A stretch of DNA of 6,078 bases from contig DEFA01000021.1 of the NCBI GenBank assembly GCA_002350525.1, positions 135,630 through 141,707 of the forward strand, written 5' to 3'. This document shows, one piece after another, positions 1-5,980 of this stretch. The notes below the pieces were generated by a model. The model was not told the origin of the DNA and did no database searches. It worked only from the letters and a program-made list of their open reading frames with translations. A program made the position numbers and the translations under genes. This DNA comes from Lachnospiraceae bacterium UBA2864 (lineage in GTDB: Bacteria > Bacillota > Clostridia > Lachnospirales > Lachnospiraceae). Every line of letters begins with the position of its first letter. Positions within the stretch are counted from its first letter, which is position 1.

Positions 1-321
1 GGTAAGCGTGGTCAGACACTTGATTCACTTCAGTATCTCATCAATCTCTATGTTAACAAGAAGAGTAACACACATATCCGTGTAAAGCTTGATACGGAAA
101 ATTATCGTGAGAGACGTAAGGAAACACTTGAGACTCTTGCCAAGAACATTGCATTTAAGGTTAAGAAGTCAAGAAGATCCTTTACTCTTGAACCAATGAA
201 CCCATATGAGAGAAGAATCATTCATTCAACTCTTCAGGGTGAGAAGTATGTAGCTACAAAGTCAGAAGGTGAAGAGCCATACAGACGTGTAGTTGTATAT
301 TACAAGAGAAACGGTAGATAA
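1..321 (+). CDS. jag: Jag/KhpB RNA-binding protein, C-terminal part (5' end outside window)
   Basis: The frame is open from the first base to TAA at 319-321, giving 106 residues of an incomplete protein. It begins exactly at the KH-domain GxxG loop (residues 1-4, GKRG), followed by QTLDSLQYLINLYVN. The R3H domain follows, with the signature Arg-xxx-His at residues 71-75 of the fragment (RRIIH) and the conserved SEGEEPYRRVVVYYKR tail. This KH-R3H order is that of Jag/KhpB (SpoIIIJ-associated protein). In Firmicutes this protein binds RNA together with KhpA and affects cell elongation and division. The N-terminal Jag_N domain and the start codon must lie upstream of the window. jag usually follows rnpA-yidD-yidC near the origin and is often followed by mnmE-mnmG. 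Here the gene ends in a terminator and faces trmB. Identification is secure; only the missing 5' part is unseen. Confidence 0.95.
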   Translation, partial: GKRGQTLDSLQYLINLYVNKKSNTHIRVKLDTENYRERRKETLETLAKNIAFKVKKSRRSFTLEPMNPYERRIIHSTLQGEKYVATKSEGEEPYRRVVVYYKRNGR

Positions 322-342
322 TATTTTATCGATAATTATAAG

Positions 343-408
343 AATACACAAAAAAGCGCATCTCAGAGGACTTTATTGGACGGGTGAGATGCGCTATTTT
401 TGTGTATT
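343..408. terminator. Bidirectional intrinsic terminator between jag and trmB
   Basis: An 11-bp GC-containing stem (AGCGCATCTCA at 355-365 with TGAGATGCGCT at 385-395) encloses a 19-base loop. It is extended outward by 12 A/T-rich pairs (343-354 with 397-408) if A396 is bulged. On the plus strand the right arm is followed by TTTTT (397-401), which ends jag transcripts. On the minus strand the A-run at 350-355 becomes a U-tract, so the same hairpin can end trmB transcripts. Its place between two convergent genes fits both roles. Confidence 0.88.
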
Positions 409-481
409 TTATACTTTTTTATGAATCAATATTTGAATAACTTTTATTATTGAATTATAAGCTAATTGGTTTTATATTCAG

Positions 482-1132
482 CTATTTTGATAATGGTGGG
501 AAGTACTGCATCATATTGATCTTGTTGCCAAGCTGTGAGAACTTCTTCTCATACTCTGTCATGATATTTCCTTCCATGTATTCTGAGTTATGAAGGTCAC
601 GTGTGATCTTCTTTATTCTCCAGCCGCATTCTTCAGCGGTTTCTACGGAATATTCAAAGAGATCCTTGTTATCAGTCTTAAAGGTGATACCACCCTCTTC
701 TGCAAGGATGTTTATATATCTTGAGAGAAAGCGGTCAGATGTTAGTCTTCTCTTTGCGGTTCTGGCTTTAGGCCATGGATCTGAAAAGTTAAGATATATA
801 TAATCAACCTCACCTTTTTCAAAGACCTCTTCTATCTCTTCTGCATCCATTCTTATAAAGAAGAGATTATTTAGTTCAGGTTCAAGCTGTCTCTTTTCGA
901 TTGCACGGATAAGAACACTTGAATATTTTTCAATTCCTATATAATTAATATCCGGATTCTGTCTGGCACATTCCATGATAAATGTACCCTTGCCCATTCC
1001 TATTTCTATAAAGATCGGATTATCATTTCCGAAGAATTCTTTCCATTTACCTTTAAGTTCCTTTTCATCTTGTACAACATATTCGTTTTCGGCTATTACT
1101 TCTCTTGAGCCTGTTACATTTCTGAGACGCAT
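482..1132 (-). CDS. trmB: tRNA (guanine-N7-)-methyltransferase TrmB
   Basis: This 216-residue protein matches the length and motifs of TrmB (EC 2.1.1.33), which uses S-adenosylmethionine to methylate N7 of G46 in the tRNA variable loop, in the cytosol. Visible motifs are the SAM-binding loop EIGMGKG (residues 43-49), the acidic residue in GIEKY (E68) and D96 in the MDAEE segment. The family hallmark SDPWPK (117-122) is followed by KRRLT (127-131), then GGITFKTDN (147-155) and the C-terminal NIMTEYEKKF block (189-198). The start ATG is preceded by AAAAAGGAG with 7 bases of spacing, a strong ribosome site, and no better upstream start is seen. The gene is transcribed alone, convergent with jag and divergent from the dacF-like gene. 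All expected key residues are present, so it is probably functional. Confidence 0.96.
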   Translation of the reverse strand: MRLRNVTGSREVIAENEYVVQDEKELKGKWKEFFGNDNPIFIEIGMGKGTFIMECARQNPDINYIGIEKYSSVLIRAIEKRQLEPELNNLFFIRMDAEEIEEVFEKGEVDYIYLNFSDPWPKARTAKRRLTSDRFLSRYINILAEEGGITFKTDNKDLFEYSVETAEECGWRIKKITRDLHNSEYMEGNIMTEYEKKFSQLGNKINMMQYFPPLSK

Positions 1133-1139
1133 ATCTAAT

Positions 1140-1148
1140 CTCCTTTTT
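1140..1148 (-). promoter_or_regulatory. Ribosome binding site of trmB
   Basis: Read on the minus strand this is AAAAAGGAG, a strong match to the Firmicutes anti-Shine-Dalgarno complement. It lies seven bases before the ATG at 1132 and fixes that start. Confidence 0.85.
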
Positions 1149-1182
1149 ATGATATATGTATCTTAAATACAGCGCTTATGCC

Positions 1183-1191
1183 ATTGTATCA
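1183..1191 (-). promoter_or_regulatory. Candidate extended -10 promoter for trmB
   Basis: On the minus strand the sequence is TGATACAAT: a TGn extension joined to TACAAT, which matches five of six bases of TATAAT. No good -35 hexamer is visible upstream, as is common for extended -10 promoters. Transcription would start around 1176, leaving a leader of about 45 bases that includes the ribosome site. Sequence-only prediction. Confidence 0.4.
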
Positions 1192-1229
1192 AAACTGTTA
1201 TTATTTTGCATCTTCTTTATTGTTATCTC

Positions 1230-1258
1230 TTGAGTTTTTTCCTTAAATGTAGCATAAT
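1230..1258 (+). promoter_or_regulatory. Candidate sigma-A promoter for the dacF-like/DegS-like operon
   Basis: TTGAGT (1230-1235, four of six matches to TTGACA) is separated by exactly 17 bases from CATAAT (1253-1258, five of six matches to TATAAT). The predicted start near 1265 leaves a short leader of about 35 bases. The leader carries the ribosome site GAGGA (1291-1295), six bases from the ATG when measured from GAGG. It shares the 168-bp spacer with the trmB promoter, so the two transcription units diverge from here. No operator-like palindrome was recognised. Confidence 0.55.
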
Positions 1259-1300
1259 CATACTATCTATGGCTTAAAACAGTTAAGTTAGAGGACTGAC

Positions 1301-2632
1301 ATGAAAAGAAAATATATTTTTTGTTTTCTGGCTGTACTTTTAGTACTGACTCAGATATTTACTCCGACAGCCATGGTTCTTGCTGACGACATTGCGACAG
1401 AAGGTGATGCATCAAACTTTGAATCAGCTGTTGTTATCGATATATCAACCGGAAAAATTCTTTACGAAAAAAATGCAGACAAGCAGATCTATCCGGCAGG
1501 ACTTATGAAACTTATGACCGGGCTTGTTGCTATAGAAAAGACTTCATCTACCGAAAAAGTTAAAGTTTCAAATAATGAGTTTTTTTCCGAAACACCGGGA
1601 AGTCTTGATGTAGTACTTCATCCCGGTGAAGAAATATCAATCAGAGATCTTCTCTTTGCACTCTTTCTGAAATCCGGTGATGATGCAGCACTTGCACTTG
1701 CCGAACATATCAGCGGCAGTGTATCTTCATTTACTGATGAAATGAGTAAGCTCTCGGAAAAAATAGGATGTACGGGCAGCGTGTGGAAGGGACCGAATAA
1801 CTATTATGGTGATGGTACTCTTACTACCGCAGGAGACCTGGCAATTATTGCAAAAGAATTATATTCGCATCCTCTCTTCAGATCCATTATTGAATCTGAT
1901 ACATATACGATACCTGCAACAAACAAAAGTGATCCGAGAGAGCTTTGGCAGGATAACCGTATGAAGTATAAAGCAAATACGGATTTTTATAATCCTCTTC
2001 ATATAGGTGGTAAGGTCGGATATTCGGAACTCGGCGGAGGATGTTTTTTATCATTTGCTGAGAATAGAGGAATGACTATAGCCTGTATAGTAATGGGCTG
2101 TAAACCTTCGGAAGAGATATATTCAAGCACTTCAGCACTTTATGAAAAAGTATTTAATCAGTATACAAGAGTTTATCCGTTAAGAGGATATACATTTGAT
2201 GTTAATATAGATGAATCCGTGATCATCGATAATTATTTCGACAGAGTTGAGCATTCTCTTCCTTATTACTATGTAAATGAGGATCTGGCGATAAATGTCG
2301 ATTCGGGATATGATCCGTCTGATATAGTTTTAAATCCTGTGATGTATACCAAACCTTCCGGAAGCAAAGCCGGAGTGATGGAGATATATTATAAAGGAAG
2401 TAAAGCAGCCGAGACAGATATAGAGATAAACATATCCAGTGTATATCCTGAAGATTATCTGAAAGGTGACGGATCGACAGCAACAGATGCTGATAAAGAT
2501 AAAGATTCAGCGGATAAGAAAATAAGATCCGTTTTAATGTATATGATACTTATAGTTATAGGTCTGATGATTCCTATTTTTGTTATTCTTCTCATTGCAT
2601 TGAAGAAAACGAGGGGAAGTAAGAAAAAGTGA
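1301..2632 (+). CDS. D-alanyl-D-alanine carboxypeptidase-like (peptidase S11/PBP5-type) protein lacking the catalytic serine
   Basis: This 443-residue protein has an N-terminal signal peptide (residues 1-28, KRK then a hydrophobic core, likely cut after VLA). A PBP5/DacF-like transpeptidase domain follows (about 40-285), then a PBP5_C-like beta domain (about 292-385). An Asp/Lys-rich linker (389-408), a transmembrane helix (about 411-435) and the basic tail KKTRGSKKK complete it, so the bulk should face outward, anchored by its C terminus. Family hallmarks such as the STGKILYEKNAD segment and YPAxxxKLMTG are clear. However, the three active-site motifs are altered: SxxK is GLMK (G67 replaces the nucleophile, K70 kept), SGN is SGD (125-127) and KTG is KVG (238-240). 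Active members need the serine to cleave the terminal D-Ala of peptidoglycan stem peptides, so this protein is probably inactive and may bind wall ligands or scaffold. The frame is intact, with a good promoter and ribosome site, which argues against a decaying gene. Fold assignment is secure; loss of activity is inferred. Confidence 0.9.
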   Translation: MKRKYIFCFLAVLLVLTQIFTPTAMVLADDIATEGDASNFESAVVIDISTGKILYEKNADKQIYPAGLMKLMTGLVAIEKTSSTEKVKVSNNEFFSETPGSLDVVLHPGEEISIRDLLFALFLKSGDDAALALAEHISGSVSSFTDEMSKLSEKIGCTGSVWKGPNNYYGDGTLTTAGDLAIIAKELYSHPLFRSIIESDTYTIPATNKSDPRELWQDNRMKYKANTDFYNPLHIGGKVGYSELGGGCFLSFAENRGMTIACIVMGCKPSEEIYSSTSALYEKVFNQYTRVYPLRGYTFDVNIDESVIIDNYFDRVEHSLPYYYVNEDLAINVDSGYDPSDIVLNPVMYTKPSGSKAGVMEIYYKGSKAAETDIEINISSVYPEDYLKGDGSTATDADKDKDSADKKIRSVLMYMILIVIGLMIPIFVILLIALKKTRGSKKK

Positions 2633-2634
2633 GG
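2631..2634 (+). promoter_or_regulatory. Ribosome binding site overlapping the stop codon of the upstream gene
   Basis: GAGG lies five bases before the ATG at 2640 and shares bases with the TGA stop at 2630-2632. Ribosomes ending the dacF-like gene therefore sit on the start site of the next gene, which suggests translational coupling and linked output of the two proteins. Confidence 0.7.
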
Positions 2635-2639
2635 CTGTT

Positions 2640-3764
2640 ATGAGCAAAACAAAAAGTATTAAAAACATCAGAGAAGCAAATGAAGAAATGCTCAGATATT
2701 TTAATGCACTTTATTCGGAACATCTGGCAGAACTTCAAAGTGCAAAATCCAGACTTTTTGAAATTAATGTAAAACTGGATGAACTTGTAAAAACAAAAAA
2801 CATATACTCTCTTAATGCTGATTACAGAAAAAATCTTTTCAGTCCTTTAAATTCCGAAGGAAATGAAAATGAAAAGGAACAGGGTATACGTCATGAAATT
2901 GAGAATCTTACGGAGGAAAGAAATCTTCTTGAGGATAAGATAGAACTTGAAAACAGAAATATAAAATCTATAGAGACAAGACTCAGTAAGCTTAATCTGT
3001 CTAAAGCCTCTGTTCAGAATCTTCAGAATGAACTCGGTATATATATTACAAAATCTTCGGAAGATAACAAACCCGAAATATCGGAAGACAGTAATGATTA
3101 TATGGAGGCTTCTGATACTATACGTCAGCATGGCAAAAATATTCTGATGATAAGTACATTTGACAAGACTTATACTTCTACCGTGATGGATAAGAGAATC
3201 CGTTCGGAGATAGCATCGAACAGTCATAAACTTGAAATGATCAGAGATGTTATAAGAACAGATCCCAACAGAGCCAAGGTTACTATAGATGAAGTTCTAA
3301 GTAATTCAAAGAATATAATGCTTGTAATTGATGATCATCTTAAGAGAAATTTCTATTATTTTGATGATAAGAAAAATATCAGGAGCCTTATAGAGGATTT
3401 TGTAGTGGATGCACAGGATAAACATCCCGGAATCGTATTTGATACAGATCTGAATAATCTGAATATACAGCCTACATATATAAGACTTCTTACTCTGTAT
3501 AAACTGCTTGATATATTCTTTGATAATATATATAAACATTCCAAAGCCAGTCATGTCAGATTATCGGTAAGCGAGGTCAACGGAAAAATAGACGTATACC
3601 TGAATGATAATGGAATCGGTATCCCCGATAATTACGAAAGTAAATCACCATGGTACAGTGGTTTAAAGCGTGCAAAAGAACTTATATATCTGTTAGATGG
3701 CAATATTATGTTAACCAATGAAAATGGAACGACAATCAGATTCAGGTATGATATAAACGGATAA
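2640..3764 (+). CDS. DegS-like cytosolic coiled-coil/HATPase protein, probable degenerate histidine kinase
   Basis: This 374-residue protein has no signal peptide or membrane helix. Residues 10-60 and 80-135 are charged heptad-like coiled coil, broken by a polar loop; 136-165 is an acidic linker. Residues 168-237 resemble a dimerisation helix pair of HisKA_3 (DegS/NarL-type) kinases, and 245-372 is a GHKL ATPase domain. Order and length match Bacillus DegS. In the ATPase domain DNGIGIP (322-328, G1 box) is good, and FFDNIYKHSKA (293-303) keeps the N-box Asn (N296) and KH. The N-box Glu is I292, and the G2 region reads GLKRAKELIYLLDG (341-354) without the second Gly. Where DegS has the phosphoacceptor in EIHDGPAQ, this protein has EIASNSHK (190-197); H196 is not in the equivalent place. 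ATP binding is plausible but autophosphorylation is doubtful. No response regulator is adjacent. It is coupled to the preceding carboxypeptidase-like gene. Role unknown; a signalling or scaffold role is inference. Confidence 0.75.
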   Translation: MSKTKSIKNIREANEEMLRYFNALYSEHLAELQSAKSRLFEINVKLDELVKTKNIYSLNADYRKNLFSPLNSEGNENEKEQGIRHEIENLTEERNLLEDKIELENRNIKSIETRLSKLNLSKASVQNLQNELGIYITKSSEDNKPEISEDSNDYMEASDTIRQHGKNILMISTFDKTYTSTVMDKRIRSEIASNSHKLEMIRDVIRTDPNRAKVTIDEVLSNSKNIMLVIDDHLKRNFYYFDDKKNIRSLIEDFVVDAQDKHPGIVFDTDLNNLNIQPTYIRLLTLYKLLDIFFDNIYKHSKASHVRLSVSEVNGKIDVYLNDNGIGIPDNYESKSPWYSGLKRAKELIYLLDGNIMLTNENGTTIRFRYDING

Positions 3765-3766
3765 AT

Positions 3767-3807
3767 ATTATGTCAACTAATATCTTTATATAAATTATGT
3801 AAACTAA
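3767..3807 (+). repeat. Direct 14-base repeat in the argS leader
   Basis: ATTATGTCAACTAA (3767-3780) recurs as ATTATGTAAACTAA (3794-3807), 13 of 14 bases identical and 27 bases apart. The second copy runs into the argS ribosome site. It could be a short tandem duplication or a pair of protein-binding sites. The 58-bp gap holds no terminator, so argS may be read through from the upstream operon. Possible -10-like TATAAA (3789-3794) has no convincing -35 partner. Confidence 0.5.
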
Positions 3808-3822
3808 AGGAGTAATTATTTA

Positions 3823-5511
3823 ATGAAAAAATTAATTGCAGAGCTGATTTCAGCTGAGTTACCGGAGCTTTCAATAGAAGATATCGAAAAATCAATCGAA
3901 AATCCTCCAAAACCTGAGCTTGGAGATTTTGCTTTTCCTTGCTTCAGACTTGCAAAGGTTATGCATAAAGCTCCAAACTTAATCGCAGGAGAACTTGCTG
4001 AAAAGATTAAAAGCGATGCTATAGACAGAATAGATGTTGCAGGTGCATATCTTAATTTCTATATGAATAAGGATTTCTATCTTAAGAGCATGATAGAAAA
4101 AATATCCAAGGAGAATTTCGGTGCATCCGATGAAGGTAAAGGAAAGACTATATGTATAGACTACTCCTCTCCTAACGTTGCAAAGAATTTCCATGTAGGT
4201 CATCTCAGAACTACATTTATAGGAAATTCACTTTATAAGATATATGATAAGCTTGGATATAAAGTAGAAAGAATTAATCACCTCGGTGACTGGGGTACTC
4301 AGTTCGGTAAACTCATTGTAGCATATAAGAGATGGGGAAGCGAAGAAGCCGTTAAAGAAAAAGGTATAGAAGAACTTATGAGAATCTATGTCCTTTTCCA
4401 TGAGGAAGCCGATAAAGATCCAGCACTTGAGGATGAAGCAAGAGCCTGGTTCAATAAAATGGAGAACGGTGATGAAGAAGCACTTTCTATCTGGAGATGG
4501 TTCCTGGATATAAGTTTAGAGGAATTCAAGAGAATATATGCTCTTCTCGGTATGGAATTCGATCATTATACGGGTGAAAGCTTCTATATCGATAAGACAG
4601 ATGCTGTTGTTGAAGATCTTAAGAATGCAAATCTTCTTACAGACAGTGAAGGTGCAAAAATTGTAGATCTTTCAGAATACGATATGGCTCCATGTCTCAT
4701 CCTTAAGAAAGACGGAAGTACAATCTATGCAACAAGAGATCTTGCAGCTATTAAGTACAGAAAAGAAACTTTTGACTTCTTTAAATGCTTATATGTAACC
4801 GGGCAGGAACAGAAACTTCACTTCAAACAGGTATTTAAGGTAGTAGAACTTCTCGGAAACGAATGGGCAAAAGACAGTCTTGTACATATTCCTTACGGTC
4901 TTGTAAGTCTCGGTGGTGAGAAACTTTCTACCAGAGGTGGAAATGTTATATATGCTGAGGATATATTAAGAGAAGCAATTGCTAAGATAAGAAGTACAAT
5001 CGATGAGAAAAATCCTGATCTCAAAGATAAAGATGAGGTATCTCGTATCGTCGGTGTAGGTGCTGTAATCTTTAATGACCTTTATAATCAGAGAATTAAG
5101 GATGTTTCCTTTAACTGGAGTCATATTCTGAGTCCTGAAGGAGAAACCGGTCCTTATGTAGAATATACCTATGCAAGATGTTCAAGTATTCTTAGAAATG
5201 CTTCAGATTATAAATTCTCTACAGATATTGACTATTCTATACTTACAGATCAGGCTTCAATTGATCTTATTAAGGCTCTAAATGAGTTTCCTAATATTGT
5301 TAAGAGTGCTTCCGAAACCTATGAACCACACATTGTAGCAAGATATGCTATTGCTGTAGCTCAGGCATTCAATAAGTTCTATCATGATAACAAAGTTCTT
5401 GTTGAAGAAACAAATATAAAAAATGCAAGACTTTTACTTGTATCGCTTACAAGAAAAGTTATCAGAGATGCTATGGATCTTCTTGGAATCGGATGTGTAG
5501 AAGAAATGTAA
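3823..5511 (+). CDS. argS: Arginyl-tRNA synthetase
   Basis: This 562-residue class I synthetase (EC 6.1.1.19) charges tRNA-Arg with arginine, using ATP, in the cytosol. The N-terminal tRNA-recognition domain is about residues 1-85. The Rossmann catalytic core carries the HIGH-type motif HVGH (124-127) after SSPNVAKNF, the conserved HLGDWGTQFG (153-162) and YATRDLAA (302-309). It also has the KMSKS equivalent KLSTR (367-371) followed by GGNVI. The C-terminal DALR anticodon-binding domain spans about 440-562, with ETGPYVEYTYARCSSI at its start and a methionine at the end. Length is normal for the shorter Firmicutes form. AAAGGAG (3806-3812) stands ten bases before the ATG, slightly long but acceptable. 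The gene is 58 bp downstream of the kinase-like gene, with no terminator between. No T-box leader is present and no key residue is missing. Its 3' end lies three bases from a parS-like site. Confidence 0.98.
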   Translation: MKKLIAELISAELPELSIEDIEKSIENPPKPELGDFAFPCFRLAKVMHKAPNLIAGELAEKIKSDAIDRIDVAGAYLNFYMNKDFYLKSMIEKISKENFGASDEGKGKTICIDYSSPNVAKNFHVGHLRTTFIGNSLYKIYDKLGYKVERINHLGDWGTQFGKLIVAYKRWGSEEAVKEKGIEELMRIYVLFHEEADKDPALEDEARAWFNKMENGDEEALSIWRWFLDISLEEFKRIYALLGMEFDHYTGESFYIDKTDAVVEDLKNANLLTDSEGAKIVDLSEYDMAPCLILKKDGSTIYATRDLAAIKYRKETFDFFKCLYVTGQEQKLHFKQVFKVVELLGNEWAKDSLVHIPYGLVSLGGEKLSTRGGNVIYAEDILREAIAKIRSTIDEKNPDLKDKDEVSRIVGVGAVIFNDLYNQRIKDVSFNWSHILSPEGETGPYVEYTYARCSSILRNASDYKFSTDIDYSILTDQASIDLIKALNEFPNIVKSASETYEPHIVARYAIAVAQAFNKFYHDNKVLVEETNIKNARLLLVSLTRKVIRDAMDLLGIGCVEEM

Positions 5512-5514
5512 AAA

Positions 5515-5530
5515 TGTTTCATGTGAAACA
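5515..5530 (+). other. parS-like ParB-binding site 1
   Basis: TGTTTCATGTGAAACA differs from the perfect chromosomal parS palindrome TGTTTCACGTGAAACA at one central base (C to T at position 8). It lies three bases after the argS stop and before the argS terminator, so it is inside the argS transcript. In Firmicutes, ParB (Spo0J) loads at parS sites clustered around the origin. A half-site-like ATGTGAAA follows at 5539-5546. Confidence 0.68.
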
Positions 5531-5548
5531 TTATCATTATGTGAAAGT

Positions 5549-5576
5549 AATCTCCCTCTTTGTGAGGGAGATTTTT
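5549..5576 (+). terminator. Intrinsic terminator of argS
   Basis: A 10-bp stem (AATCTCCCTC at 5549-5558 with GAGGGAGATT at 5564-5573) has a 5-base loop, TTTGT, and runs into TTTTT (5572-5576). It lies 37 bases after the argS stop codon and should end the plus-strand transcript, including any read-through from the dacF-like operon. Confidence 0.92.
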
Positions 5577-5819
5577 ATGTATAGGAATAAGTGTTTTAAT
5601 AAGAAAGTTCGTTTTTATATGAAACAAAGTTACTTTGAAATATATGTCTCGTTGTAATAAGTAGATGATTTTATTGATCCAATTATATTTACTATATGTC
5701 TAACTTATCGTAAGTGTCGTATTTTGTTGTACTATATAAGTAATTTTATGTTGATTCAATTGTTAAATACGAAATTTGAAAAAATATTTTAAGTAATGAT
5801 ATGTATTTATAATAAGTAA

Positions 5820-5835
5820 TGTTTCATGTGAAACA
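5820..5835 (+). other. parS-like ParB-binding site 2
   Basis: The 16-mer TGTTTCATGTGAAACA is identical to site 1, including the central T in place of C, and has the same orientation. It lies 305 bases downstream of site 1 in non-coding DNA. Exact recurrence of a 16-mer in a short spacer is strong evidence that it is a conserved site. Confidence 0.7.
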
Positions 5836-5871
5836 TATACATAAGTTGAATTTAGTATGCTACAGAAATAA

Positions 5872-5901
5872 ATTGTATGTACTATATCATCTATTTGACA
5901 A
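5872..5901 (-). promoter_or_regulatory. Possible leftward promoter in the AT-rich spacer
   Basis: On the minus strand TTGTCA (5896-5901, five of six matches to TTGACA) is followed after 18 bases by TACAAT (5872-5877, five of six to TATAAT). Nothing coding lies directly downstream, so any product would be a short non-coding or antisense transcript. In such AT-rich DNA a chance match is likely. Confidence 0.2.
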
Positions 5902-5964
5902 TAGATATTATAAATGTAATTGTTATAAAATTATTTGTATATAATACTGTAATCGAATAAATAA

Positions 5965-5980
5965 TGTTTCATGTAAAACA
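5965..5980 (+). other. parS-like ParB-binding site 3 (more divergent)
   Basis: TGTTTCATGTAAAACA has the same orientation and the same central T as sites 1 and 2, with one more change (G to A at position 11). It lies 145 bases after site 2. The added change in the right arm may weaken binding. Confidence 0.5.

Noticed and set aside
2223..2483. Antisense open frame inside the carboxypeptidase-like gene
   Set aside because: No recognisable domain or ribosome site. The plus-strand frame shows clear PBP5_C-like sequence over the same bases.
1301..2632. Frameshift or assembly error explaining the loss of the active-site serine
   Set aside because: The frame is continuous and family-like on both sides of each motif, and three separate motifs are changed by substitutions. 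A single sequencing error cannot explain this.
2847..3227. Antisense open frame inside the kinase-like gene
   Set aside because: It is rich in Ile, Phe and Tyr from reversed AT-rich codons, has no ribosome site or family resemblance, and overlaps a well-supported gene.
3765..3822. A T-box riboswitch controlling argS
   Set aside because: The gap is only 58 bases, has no terminator/antiterminator pair and no T-box core sequence. It is too short for that element.
5611..5626. A fourth parS-like site (GTTTTTATATGAAACA)
   Set aside because: Only 12 of 16 bases match the local 16-mer and the left arm is broken. Chance is likely in AT-rich DNA.
5895..5929. Rightward promoter from the perfect TTGACA at 5895-5900
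   Set aside because: The -10-like hexamers lie at the wrong distance (TGTAAT after 14 bases, TATAAA after 23). The 17-base position reads AATTGT, which is a poor match.
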